A stretch of 64,000 bases of DNA from contig CM018031.1 of the NCBI GenBank assembly GCA_008638375.1, positions 59,565,188 through 59,629,187 of the forward strand, read 5' to 3'. A model generated the notes under the pieces. That model saw only the letters and a program-made list of their open reading frames with translations. It was not told where the DNA came from and searched no databases. Source of the stretch: Nyssa sinensis (lineage: Eukaryota; Streptophyta; Magnoliopsida; Cornales; Nyssaceae). Position 1 is the stretch's first letter. Every line of letters begins with the position of its first letter. The translations under genes and the position numbers were made by a program. Shown piece after piece: positions 56,325 to 64,000 of this stretch.

Positions 56325-57714
56325 TGTCACAGGGTTAATTTCTGACACCAAATTTTTGCCTGTGATGGCGTTGTCACCGGACAACCAGCCACTCAAAACA
56401 CCCACAAACACACACAGTGTTTAGCACAGCGGAATAGGAAAGAAGACACCAAAGCATACAGGGAAAAACCCCCAACCTTTTATTCACTAACTCACCGGAA
56501 TTATGAATACAAAGGAATACAATTCCCGTAGGAATACAAGACACTCTTGCTCACACACAAAGAGAAACACAACAATGCTCTCAGCCTTGCTCTCTACACT
56601 ATGCTCTGTCTTCTCTCCCGTTTTCAAGAGACCTCGCACCCTTTTATAGCCAAAGATCTCAACTGCTCACATGTGCCCTGCACATGACATGCAGTTACCC
56701 CCAACTGCTAGGGTTTGTCACAGACTGCCATCTGTGCCTTGCAGTTGCGCCCACAACTGCTAGTGCTCTCGGAAGCCTGGGATGTGCGCCACCTGTGAGG
56801 ATCCGTGCCTCACTTTGCCGCACACAATAGGGACCCTTGGATCAGTATGCCATCTGTGAGGATCCGTGCCTCCCATTGTCGCACACTGTCCATGCGCCAA
56901 CTCAGCAGGCAGTTGCCTTGCGCCCAGCAACTGCCTCGCAACTGCTCTGCGCCGCAACTGCCTGGCGCCCAGCAACTGCCTTGCGCAACGCATGCAACTG
57001 CCCCGCAACTGCCTTACGCAACCTCACGCAACTGCCTTGCGCCCAGCAACTGCCTCGCAACTGCTCTGTGCCGCAACTGCCTAGCGCCCAGCAACTGCCT
57101 TGCGCAACTGCACGCAACTGCCTTGCGCCGCAACTGCCAAGCCCGAGCCCTCTCCCAAGGACACGGCCATATATAGTCGGCCTTGAACCCGTGCACTTCT
57201 TGACCCATCCCATGCTTCCGTGTTAGCCATCGTTGCCAAGCCATGCCCCCACATGCCTTGGTCTTCCTTAGCCGCATAGGCCACTCGCCCATGGGCGCTT
57301 CGAGGAGGTACTCCCCCCTATATATGTCAAAGTACAATTTGCCCACCTGACAGGAGTGGATACAACCACTTGCAAAACCAACTCTTCCCCCTGTGTGCAT
57401 CTGCCTTGCCAAAGGCAACCCATGCACCAACTGTTCACAAGCTCGGCTGCACCAACTCTGCACTGTCTAAGTATCCGATACTTAGAATATTTTGACATAT
57501 CCTAACTTTGGAAAGTCATTCCCACTTCCGAATCTCATTCCATCCTTGAATAGCATTCCAAGTCCCGAATGTCTTTCCGCACTTGAATAACATTCCAAGT
57601 CTGAATGTTATTCCAAGGCATAGCATGCCTCCCCATGCCCATGCTAATGTCACCAAGGCCGGACATGCCTCCCCATGCCCCAAGCCGCCGTGTCAACTTA
57701 GTAAGGGTCTAACA
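56325..57714 (-). repeat. 3' LTR of the TR-GAG-like element (1390 bp)
   Basis: Plus-strand ends TGTCACAGGG and GGGTCTAACA. The polypurine tract GGTGGGGGTGGTT (minus, 57715-57727) adjoins it. Confidence 0.93.
56900..57145. repeat. GC-rich CAACTGCC minisatellite in the 3' LTR
   Basis: Interleaved copies of GCGCCCAGCAACTGCC and GCAACTGCCTTGCGC. Four or more overlapping ORFs on both strands arise from this repeat and are not genes. Confidence 0.9.
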
Positions 57715-58053
57715 AACCACCCCCACCAGAAGAGTCCGATGCCCTCATCGGATTATTCCAAGGCTACTCTCACTGCCCTTGGAGAACTGCACCAATGCTG
57801 CGCCTACAAACGGCCCCCAAACAGCACCATGCCGCACTGAACCTTGATACTGCGCCTAACCGGCACCCACAGCATCCTTCTGCACTGGCTGCCACCCATG
57901 CAGAACACACTTGGCCCCCACCAAGTCTTGCTGAAGAACTCCAGCCTTCAGCCTTTGTTGTCGATCGATCATTAAACTTGGGAAAGTTTTCCACCGTTTC
58001 TGGTCACGGCTGACCCTTTCCCACCAGCCAGCCCACCCATCACCTTCAGAACA

Positions 58054-59757
58054 TCAAGCTTCTGAATTCAGGCCCCCGGCCTGCATGTCACCGGACATGT
58101 TTCCTGCAGCTTTTGGCACTGCTGCACCTTTGCCTACTAAAGCATCCAAGTAGGACTTCTCTCCACCATCAGAACCTTCTGACTCTTCAAGGACCCGAAG
58201 TGCAGACATCCTTGAAACCCGTCCTTTCTTTGCTCTTGAGAAAGGAATAAAACATGGACTCCCCTCGTCCATGATCAGCATTCCACCAAGGTGAGGCATC
58301 ACCACTGCCTTCGCCTTTCGGAAAAACTCCAACCCAAGGATGACTTGGAAATCATCCAAAGGCATGGCCAAGAAACTGCACTCCCCGCTCCAGTTTCCCA
58401 CCTTGGCCTGGACACCCCTCGCTACTCCAGCAACCCAACTTGCCTTAGAATTGGCAGCCTTGATCACACTGGAATCTGGCTGCAGTGCAAGGCCCAGCCT
58501 ATACACCTCCTTGTCCGCGACAATGTTGTTAGTAGCCCCCGTGTCCACCATTGCACTGACAACTTGATTGTTCAGCGCTATGTCCACGAACATCAACCCC
58601 TTCTTTGGCACCGAGTCCTCCTTCTGCAACACATTCAGAAGTTGGATGGGGTTGACCCTCACGGTCTCCTCTTCTGAACTCTCTTCCTCTTCCGCCATTA
58701 GAGCGTTCAGTTTTTCCCTCTTCGGACAATTCATGGCCCGGTGTGGTCCGTCACAGATATAGCATCCGCTTGGGGTCTGGCCTTTGAACGGCTCCTTAGA
58801 ACTAGAGGCTTTGTCCGTCTGCCCCTCCGAAGAACCAGTCTTCCCGACTTTCTTTCTGTCCTTCCTGCGCTCCTTGGGCCTGTCCTTTCCAGCACCCTCA
58901 GTCCCTTTGTTGCCGTCCCCAGTTGCCTGCGACTTGTAGTCCACCAAGGCATCGGCCACTGCTATGGCTGCGGACAAGTCTTTTACACCTTGTCGACGCA
59001 GTTCTGTCTGTGCCCAGTTCTGAAGACCAGCAATGAAGTTGAAGAGCTTGTCCTCCTCAGACATGTTTTTGATGTCAAGCATCAAAGATGAGAACTGCTT
59101 GACATACTCCCGGACCGTTCCAGTCTGTCTGAGCCGCCGCAAAGCATCACGAGCCTGCCATGCCGTGTTGCTTGGGAGGAACTGCTCCTTCATTTCTGCC
59201 ACCAGCATGTCCCATGTCACGATTTGAGGACGTGAAGTGTCCTCCGCCCGAGTCCGCCACCACAGTTTGGCATCCCCGGTCAGGTACATGGATATGAGGT
59301 TCACCCGCTCACCATCCGGAATATGCACCGCCTGAAAATAGTGGGTCAGGTCCCACAGAAAATTCTCCAGTTCTTTGGCACTCCGTGTGCCAGAGAACGC
59401 CTTTGGTTCTGGTACTTTGGCCTTCTGCCCGCCCCCATGCATACCAACAGTACCAGTATGCAATGCCCGCTTCAGCAGCGTCATGTCTGCATCCAGTGTG
59501 TCCAATCTGCCTTTGAGAGATTCGGCCAACGCCCCAAGATCGCCCAGGAGGTCACTGATCTTGACTTGGCCTTCAAGATAGTGATCTTCCTCCGCCTTTT
59601 TGAGTTCGTCCTGGGCATTCTGGACGTTCTCCACCAACTCGAACAGCCTTGCGCACTGGACTGCTACAGGCACCGCATCATCTGACTGGGGAGAACCAAG
59701 GAAGTCCTCCATCCGAGCCACACGTTCACGCAGTTCAGCATTTGAGCCACCAGCCAT
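58054..59757 (-). CDS. Gag-aspartic protease polyprotein, intact
   Basis: 567 codons with no break. Residues 1-110 are predicted helical with a coiled-coil look (LVENVQNAQDELKKAEEDHY). About 115-270 is the retrotransposon gag domain (ENFLWDLTHYFQ, YLTGDAKLWWRTR, REYVKQFSSLMLDI). 270-330 is a basic, hydrophilic linker. A zinc knuckle lies at 332-344 (CYICDGPHRAMNC; spacing CX2CX3HX4C, one residue shorter than usual). 400-500 is an aspartic protease with active-site DTGA (Asp405) and the later ILG (473-475). The last 65 residues have no domain. Start chosen at the first Met, 26 bases inside the 5' LTR end and next to the primer site. Presumed role: form particles and package the element's RNA. 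Confidence 0.93.
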   Translation of the reverse strand: MAGGSNAELRERVARMEDFLGSPQSDDAVPVAVQCARLFELVENVQNAQDELKKAEEDHYLEGQVKISDLLGDLGALAESLKGRLDTLDADMTLLKRALHTGTVGMHGGGQKAKVPEPKAFSGTRSAKELENFLWDLTHYFQAVHIPDGERVNLISMYLTGDAKLWWRTRAEDTSRPQIVTWDMLVAEMKEQFLPSNTAWQARDALRRLRQTGTVREYVKQFSSLMLDIKNMSEEDKLFNFIAGLQNWAQTELRRQGVKDLSAAIAVADALVDYKSQATGDGNKGTEGAGKDRPKERRKDRKKVGKTGSSEGQTDKASSSKEPFKGQTPSGCYICDGPHRAMNCPKREKLNALMAEEEESSEEETVRVNPIQLLNVLQKEDSVPKKGLMFVDIALNNQVVSAMVDTGATNNIVADKEVYRLGLALQPDSSVIKAANSKASWVAGVARGVQAKVGNWSGECSFLAMPLDDFQVILGLEFFRKAKAVVMPHLGGMLIMDEGSPCFIPFSRAKKGRVSRMSALRVLEESEGSDGGEKSYLDALVGKGAAVPKAAGNMSGDMQAGGLNSEA

Positions 59758-59769
59758 GATCAGAACCGC

Positions 59770-59781
59770 GCTCTGATACCA
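59770..59781 (-). other. Primer binding site (Met-tRNA)
   Basis: The minus strand reads TGGTATCAGAGC exactly, two bases from the 5' LTR. Confidence 0.92.
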
Positions 59782-59937
59782 ACTGTCACAGGGTTAATTT
59801 CTGACACCAAATTTTTGCCTGTGATGGCGTTGTCACCGGACAACCAGCCACTCAAAACACCCACAAACACACACAGTGTTTAGCACAGCGGAATAGGAAA
59901 AAAGACACCAAAGCATACAGGGAAAAACCCCCAACCT

Positions 59938-59943
59938 TTTATT
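59938..59943 (-). terminator. Polyadenylation signal AATAAA in the LTR
   Basis: The minus strand reads AATAAA (TTTATT on plus), about 160 bases after the TATA box and within the expected R region; the same signal in the 3' LTR would end the transcript. Confidence 0.5.
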
Positions 59944-60100
59944 CACTAACTCACCGGAATTATGAATACAAAGGAATACAATTCCCGTAGGAATACAAGA
60001 CACTCTTGCTCACACACAAAGAGAAACACAACAATGCTCTCAGCCTTGCTCTCTACACTATGCTCTGTCTTCTCTCCCGTTTTCAAGAGACCTCGCACCC

Positions 60101-60107
60101 TTTTATA
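60101..60107 (-). promoter_or_regulatory. TATA box of the 5' LTR
   Basis: The minus strand reads GGCTATAAAAGGGTGCG, a strong plant TATA box. Transcription would start about 30 bases lower, near 60070, leaving a leader of about 310 bases before the gag ORF. Confidence 0.65.
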
Positions 60108-60358
60108 GCCAAAGATCTCAACTGCTCACATGTGCCCTGCACATGACATGCAGTTACCCCCAACTGCTAGGGTTTGTCACAGACTGCCATCTGTGCCTTG
60201 CAGTTGCGCCCACAACTGCTAGTGCTCTCGGAAGCCTGGGATGTGCGCCACCTGTGAGGATCCGTGCCTCACTTTGCCGCACACAATAGGGACCCTTGGA
60301 TCAGTATGCCATCTGTGAGGATCCGTGCCTCCCATTGTCGCACACTGTCCATGCGCCA

Positions 60359-60600
60359 ACTCAGCAGGCAGTTGCCTTGCGCCCAGCAACTGCCTCGCAA
60401 CTGCTCTGCGCCGCAACTGCCTGGCGCCCAGCAACTGCCTTGCGCAACTGCATGCAACTGCCCCGCAACTGCCTTACGCAACCGCACGCAACTGCCTTGC
60501 GCCCAGCAACTGCCTCGCAACTGCTCTGTGCCGCAACTGCCTTGCGCCCAGCAACTGCCTTGCGCAACTGCACGCAACTGCCTTGCGCCGTAACTGCCAA
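60359..60600. repeat. GC-rich CAACTGCC minisatellite in the 5' LTR
   Basis: The same repeat as at 56900-57145, located upstream of the TATA box in element orientation. Confidence 0.9.
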
Positions 60601-61179
60601 GCCCGAGCCCTCTCCCAAGGACACGGCCATATATAGTCGGCCTTGAACCCGTGCACTTCTTGACCCATCCCATGCTTCCGTGTTAGCCATCGTTGCCAAG
60701 CCATGCCCCCACATGCCTTGGTCTTCCTTAGCCGCATAGGCCACTCGCCCATGGGCGCTTCGAGGAGGTACTCCCCCCTATATATGTCAAAGTATAATTT
60801 GCCCACCTGACAGGAGTGGATACAACCACTTGCAAAACCAACTCTTCCCCCTGTGTGCATCTGCCTTGCCAAAGGCAACCCATGCACCAACTGTTCACAA
60901 GCTCGGCTGCACCAACTCTGCACTGTCTAAGTATCCGATACTTAGAATATTTTGACATATCCCAACTTTGGAAAGTCATTCCCACTTCCGAATCTCATTC
61001 CATCCTTGAATAGCATTCCAAGTCCCGAATGTCTTTCCGCACTTGAATAACATTCCAAGTCTGAATGTTATTCCAAGGCATAGCATGCCTCCCCATGCCC
61101 ATGCCAATGTCACCAAGGCCGGACATGCCTCCCCATGCCCCAAGCCGCCGTGTCAACTTAGTAAGGGTCTAACACCAGG

Positions 61180-62008
61180 CCACCTCAAAACAACGAACAA
61201 AAACGCTGCCCCACATCACAGCCACCACCCATAACTGCTCTTTAATTCCACTGATCACTTTTTCGACGCCTCCAACCATCGTCGTTGCACAATTAACGAG
61301 TCTGACAACATCTACTCAACAACAACAATAATTGTCGCCAACTCATCACCACCGCCGCAAAGCACCCATATCGTAAACCACTCTAAAAATTTTCCCAATT
61401 CATTAACAATGAGGTTCAGATGCCATTGGCACTTGCATCACATGAAGTATACTAAAATACAAAGATTGTTTGATGCATTTTTTAAAATATGAGTTATTTT
61501 TTTTATTTAAGAAATTTCTCAAATTTCTCAGAATAATATTTTCTACCCACGTTCAATGGATAGAGAATTTTTGAAGAAAATTCTCTGTTGAAAAAGATGA
61601 GTTTTTTTTTACATAATTTTTTTATGCAATATGAGTTTTGTTTGATAGATCTCAGTTTTTAGAGTCCAGATATATAATTTTTATGAAAAATAAATTTATA
61701 TATTACAAGTTATTTAATTTTAAAGTTTCTAAAATAAAGGAATGATGATGTGGCAATTGATGGGTGCACGAGTAGGAGATTCACCTCTTTTGTACGTGTT
61801 TTTACATGAAAAGTTATTTTGATCAAGTAAAAAATAAGAAACTTTTTGAGTTAAGAAAATTTGACACTGCCTATTAGGTTAGCGAAGCAATCTTACCTAG
61901 GAGCACAAAGTAAAGTACTCATAAAGCCAAAACACAAAAAGATGGATAATCATTGTTCAATGGAAATCTTTAGCCATTAATTTCATGGGGTTTTGAAATT
62001 TTGGGAGT
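61180..62008. other. Intergenic DNA
   Basis: 61180-61400 is a continuation of the sequence interrupted by the LTR element (CACCACC-rich, mixed composition). The remainder is AT-rich. No gene identified. Confidence 0.5.
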
Positions 62009-62391
62009 CTTTGCACTAATATGATAGCGGAATTACTCTCAAGAATATCTTGCTAATTTAGAGGTTAATATGGATTAATTTTTTTATCATGATGAACAAG
62101 TTGAAAGTTGTATGTTACGTATAAAATTCGACCACGTCTATATGTAAAAATGAAGATTGATTTTTTTTTTTTATTTTAAATTAATGTTGCAAAAAATTCT
62201 TACAATGATTGAAATTGGTTTGGAAATTTTTATTCGTGAAATTATTACTAAACTGCATCGACGAACTTGGTTTAAGAGGAACATTAGGGAACAATTACAT
62301 AAAGCCTCATAATAAAGAAGAGTGGCAGTGTGTGGACTTGAGTTGCCTTACAAAAGAGATGAGTGAGGCATATTGAGATATTGATTTAATA
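62009..62391. repeat. Dispersed repeat R, copy 2 (uninterrupted)
   Basis: It aligns with 11083-11097 plus 14382-14751, starting CTTTGCACT and ending GATATTGATTTAATA. At the place where copy 1 holds the solo LTR this copy reads TTGCACTAATATGATAGCGG without interruption. Confidence 0.88.
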
Positions 62392-62454
62392 CATTATGTG
62401 ATTACGGTTTCCAATACAAGCATAAACCAGAGTGTGCGCTTCTTGCTCTAATTC

Positions 62455-62649
62455 TTAGACGGCAGACCCATCTGCAGCGATATTATCCCAACTATCACTT
62501 TGATTCCGGACTCGGACTCTGATACAAAAATGATCAGAATCGGATTTTGCCTCTAAAAAACATAAACCATCTTGCTTTTTGCTATCCCTACCTACTCCAC
62601 TAAGGTATGGAAGAATGTCAGCAGGCTTACTGTACACCCAGAAGTCCAA
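62455..62649 (-). CDS. Unidentified ORF, possible gene fragment
   Basis: 64 codons beginning MDFWVYSKPADILPYL and containing DHFCIRVRVRNQSDSWDNIA. The amino-acid composition is balanced rather than AT-driven, and the frame is open to its stop, so it may be a fragment of a host exon. I do not recognise the family. No promoter or splice context was evident. Confidence 0.3.
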   Translation of the reverse strand: MDFWVYSKPADILPYLSGVGRDSKKQDGLCFLEAKSDSDHFCIRVRVRNQSDSWDNIAADGSAV

Positions 62650-63548
62650 CAGAGTGGGATAATGTTAAAGCCATGGGCCAATCAGCACTAGAAAGGTATC
62701 AAGAAATTAGGCCAATGGGTTCCAGGTGTATTTCATATGGCTAGAAAGGAACTAAAGATTGTGAACTAAAACACTAGAATAGTAATACAACCTTTTCGAT
62801 TCCAAAAATATTATGAATTTTTTTATTGTTGCAGCACTTTTTGGTCCGTCAAGGTTCTGCTCTCCGTTGGTGTGAAGCCTGAGATAAAATGTAATTAGAA
62901 TGCTGCCGGGGAAGGCTCCGACGGTAGCCCCTCTGATGATTTAGTTAGATAGAGTGTAAAATAAGGCTTCAAGTAATAATTCAATAAGTGATCCTTGTTA
63001 CGTACCTCAAGGGTTTGTAATTATAGGCTGATTATCTGCCAGAGTGGGTAGGAATTGGTGTTGCCAAGGCATGGGTTCATTGTTACCTGACGGTGGTAAT
63101 CATGATCATCAATCTTACTGTCACCACCTGCCTTACTGTCACCATCTACCTTCTTGTTTTTCAGCGCTACTTGCTTCATTGACTATTGCCCATCGCTATC
63201 AGTCCCATCATTCCGAGTTCGGTAGGGCAAGATGACAACGATGAACTGTTCAGTAGTCCGACACGTCGGTAAAAGAAATTGGTTCCCTGATGATCGATCA
63301 ATGTCTCTAATCCCAGCGGGCCAACGTCATGTCGGTATACCCAGTTACTTTATGACCTGCACAGAGTACAACTAGACACGTGTCAGATTTTGGTTAGTTA
63401 GCATAATTTTGGCGTATCAGCTACTCCCTCCCGAGCCTTAGTTCTGAGGATGCATACAGAACTCAGGTTAAGGTTCCCGAAAGGTCATGTGCACATCAGT
63501 AAATGCGTTTTTCCGTATTTTGAGGGGACAAGGGCCGAGATGATGTTC
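62650..63548. other. Probable upstream or LTR-like region of the element at the right edge
   Basis: Mixed-composition sequence containing a GGCTCCGACGGTAGCCCCTC-type stretch, a form often seen near plant retroelement termini. An ORF at 63044-63235 (His/Tyr-rich, CHHLPYCHHLP) is repeat-like and unsupported. Confidence 0.35.
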
Positions 63549-63640
63549 GAGGCTATTTATTGGTTAGCCATCGTTTGGATAATCAAGGCCATTTATTAGT
63601 CAGTCGTCGTTTGGTTCTTCGAGGCATTAAATGATGCCTC
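63549..63640 (+). repeat. Two 36-bp direct repeats plus a hairpin upstream of a TATA box
   Basis: GAGGCTATTTATTGG...TTTGGATAATC (63549-63584) recurs in diverged form at 63585-63620. It is followed by the palindrome GAGGCATTAAATGATGCCTC (63621-63640). The arrangement directly upstream of a TATA box suggests promoter or enhancer elements. Confidence 0.7.
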
Positions 63641-63650
63641 ATTTACCCCT

Positions 63651-63658
63651 TATAAATA
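63651..63658 (+). promoter_or_regulatory. TATA box
   Basis: TATAAATA, ten bases after the hairpin. A start site near 63682 and a leader of about 180 bases would lead to the ATG at 63860. Confidence 0.6.
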
Positions 63659-63859
63659 GTAGAGATGTTCGTTCGGCTCTCCTGTTTACGCCTTTCAAAT
63701 ATCCTCAAGCTACTCTTGAGCGATTTTTGGCTACTTCAAGCAATTTTCGGCCACTTCGTGCGATTTCCCCCTCCTGTTAGTAATTTCTTGTTCTTTACAC
63801 TTTTACGTTTCCTTGCTCCAACTCTTTTTACATATTTTCTTCACTTTTGTTCGTCGACC

Positions 63860-64000
63860 ATGTCGGATTTCGACAGTGTGGAGGTTAGGGTAAAGTCGAG
63901 AATGGGTAGTGAGGATGGGTGTTCCTCTTCTTCTTCTTTTTCCTCTTCTAAATCTAGCGAGAGGTCCAACAATGGGGAGGCCGGCACATCCGGCCGATCC
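63860..64000 (+). CDS. N-terminus of an ORF running off the window, probably retroelement Gag or plant transposon protein
   Basis: It is open from ATG 63860 to the window edge (47 codons): MSDFDSVEVRVKSRMGSEDG, then a Ser-rich stretch (SSSSSFSSSKSSERS) and NNGEAGTSGRS. Ser-rich acidic N-termini of this kind after a long pyrimidine-rich leader are typical of Gag or related proteins of plant LTR elements. The family cannot be settled without the following sequence. Confidence 0.55.
   Translation, partial: MSDFDSVEVRVKSRMGSEDGCSSSSSFSSSKSSERSNNGEAGTSGRS

Larger units (their letters stand above)
56325..61174 (-). mobile_element. Non-autonomous LTR retrotransposon with Gag-protease only (TR-GAG-like)
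   Basis: LTRs 56325-57714 and 59784-61174 are nearly identical. CCAGG flanks both sides (56320-56324, 61175-61179). On the minus strand the order is 5' LTR, Met-tRNA primer site, one long ORF, polypurine tract, 3' LTR. The 2.07-kb interior contains no reverse transcriptase, RNase H or integrase. The structure matches the TR-GAG class described in plants, which depends on enzymes from autonomous Gypsy partners. By eye the LTRs differ by about seven substitutions and one indel, so insertion is recent. Its GC content is much higher than its surroundings. Confidence 0.93.
59784..61174 (-). repeat. 5' LTR of the TR-GAG-like element (1391 bp)
   Basis: It contains the promoter in element orientation. 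It differs from the other LTR at a handful of positions, including one inserted T near 60449 within the CAACTGC repeat. Confidence 0.93.

Noticed and set aside
56760..57284. Several overlapping ORFs (Ala/Gln/Leu-rich, CNCLATA and KAVAGR repeats) on both strands, repeated at 60219-60744
   Set aside because: They are translations of the CAACTGC minisatellite within the LTRs; stops are rare there only because of the GC-rich repeat.

Overview
The window is nuclear DNA from a flowering plant, most likely a eudicot. It is AT-rich intergenic DNA dominated by nested transposable elements, with plant-type gene remnants: a glutamate receptor-like (GLR) pseudogene, photosystem I PsaL, P5CS exons and a PPR scrap. 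The species cannot be named from sequence alone. No gene here looks clearly intact and cellular. The only long undamaged reading frame (567 codons) belongs to a non-autonomous LTR retrotransposon.

Layout, left to right. (1) About 300-5340: a decayed plus-strand Ty1/copia element. It is split by a hAT-like element (2098-4081), which itself received a 5'-truncated RTE-type LINE. (2) 5.5-10.4 kb: an L1-type LINE remnant, a PPR scrap and a 5'-truncated copia with its 3' LTR. (3) 10.4-14.4 kb: the 3' part of one Gypsy-like LTR, then a 3.28-kb solo LTR with an ATTGT target duplication, inserted in a repeat whose uninterrupted copy lies near 62 kb. (4) 14786-30392: a minus-strand copia with both LTRs. 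Its right LTR is interrupted by a 10.5-kb CACTA (En/Spm) transposon (TTA target duplication) carrying decayed TNP2-type and Transposase_24-type genes and a 161-bp satellite array. (5) 31.8-35.7 kb: two MITEs, then a GLR pseudogene without its 5' part. (6) 35927-43955: a minus-strand solo LTR (GAGAT target duplication) containing a second CACTA (38616-42806, AGT duplication), which has captured three P5CS exons with their introns. (7) 46.4-46.9 kb: PsaL reading frame for nearly all of the mature protein, without a transit peptide. (8) 47743-55348: a third CACTA (TTT duplication), minus orientation, with satellite array and Transposase_24-like gene but no TNP2. (9) 56325-61174: a young LTR element (CCAGG duplication) with one intact Gag-protease ORF and no polymerase, resembling the TR-GAG class. 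(10) 62-64 kb: the repeat copy, an unidentified ORF, and the promoter and start of another element's gene running off the window.

The three CACTA elements belong to one family: shared CACTACA termini, shared GCGACGC subterminal repeats and the same satellite. CACTA 1 is the fullest, CACTA 3 lost the TNP2 gene, and CACTA 2 replaced its transposase genes with host P5CS sequence. Most boundaries were fixed by exact or near-exact target-site duplications read directly, and two were confirmed by an empty-site or duplicate copy elsewhere in the window.
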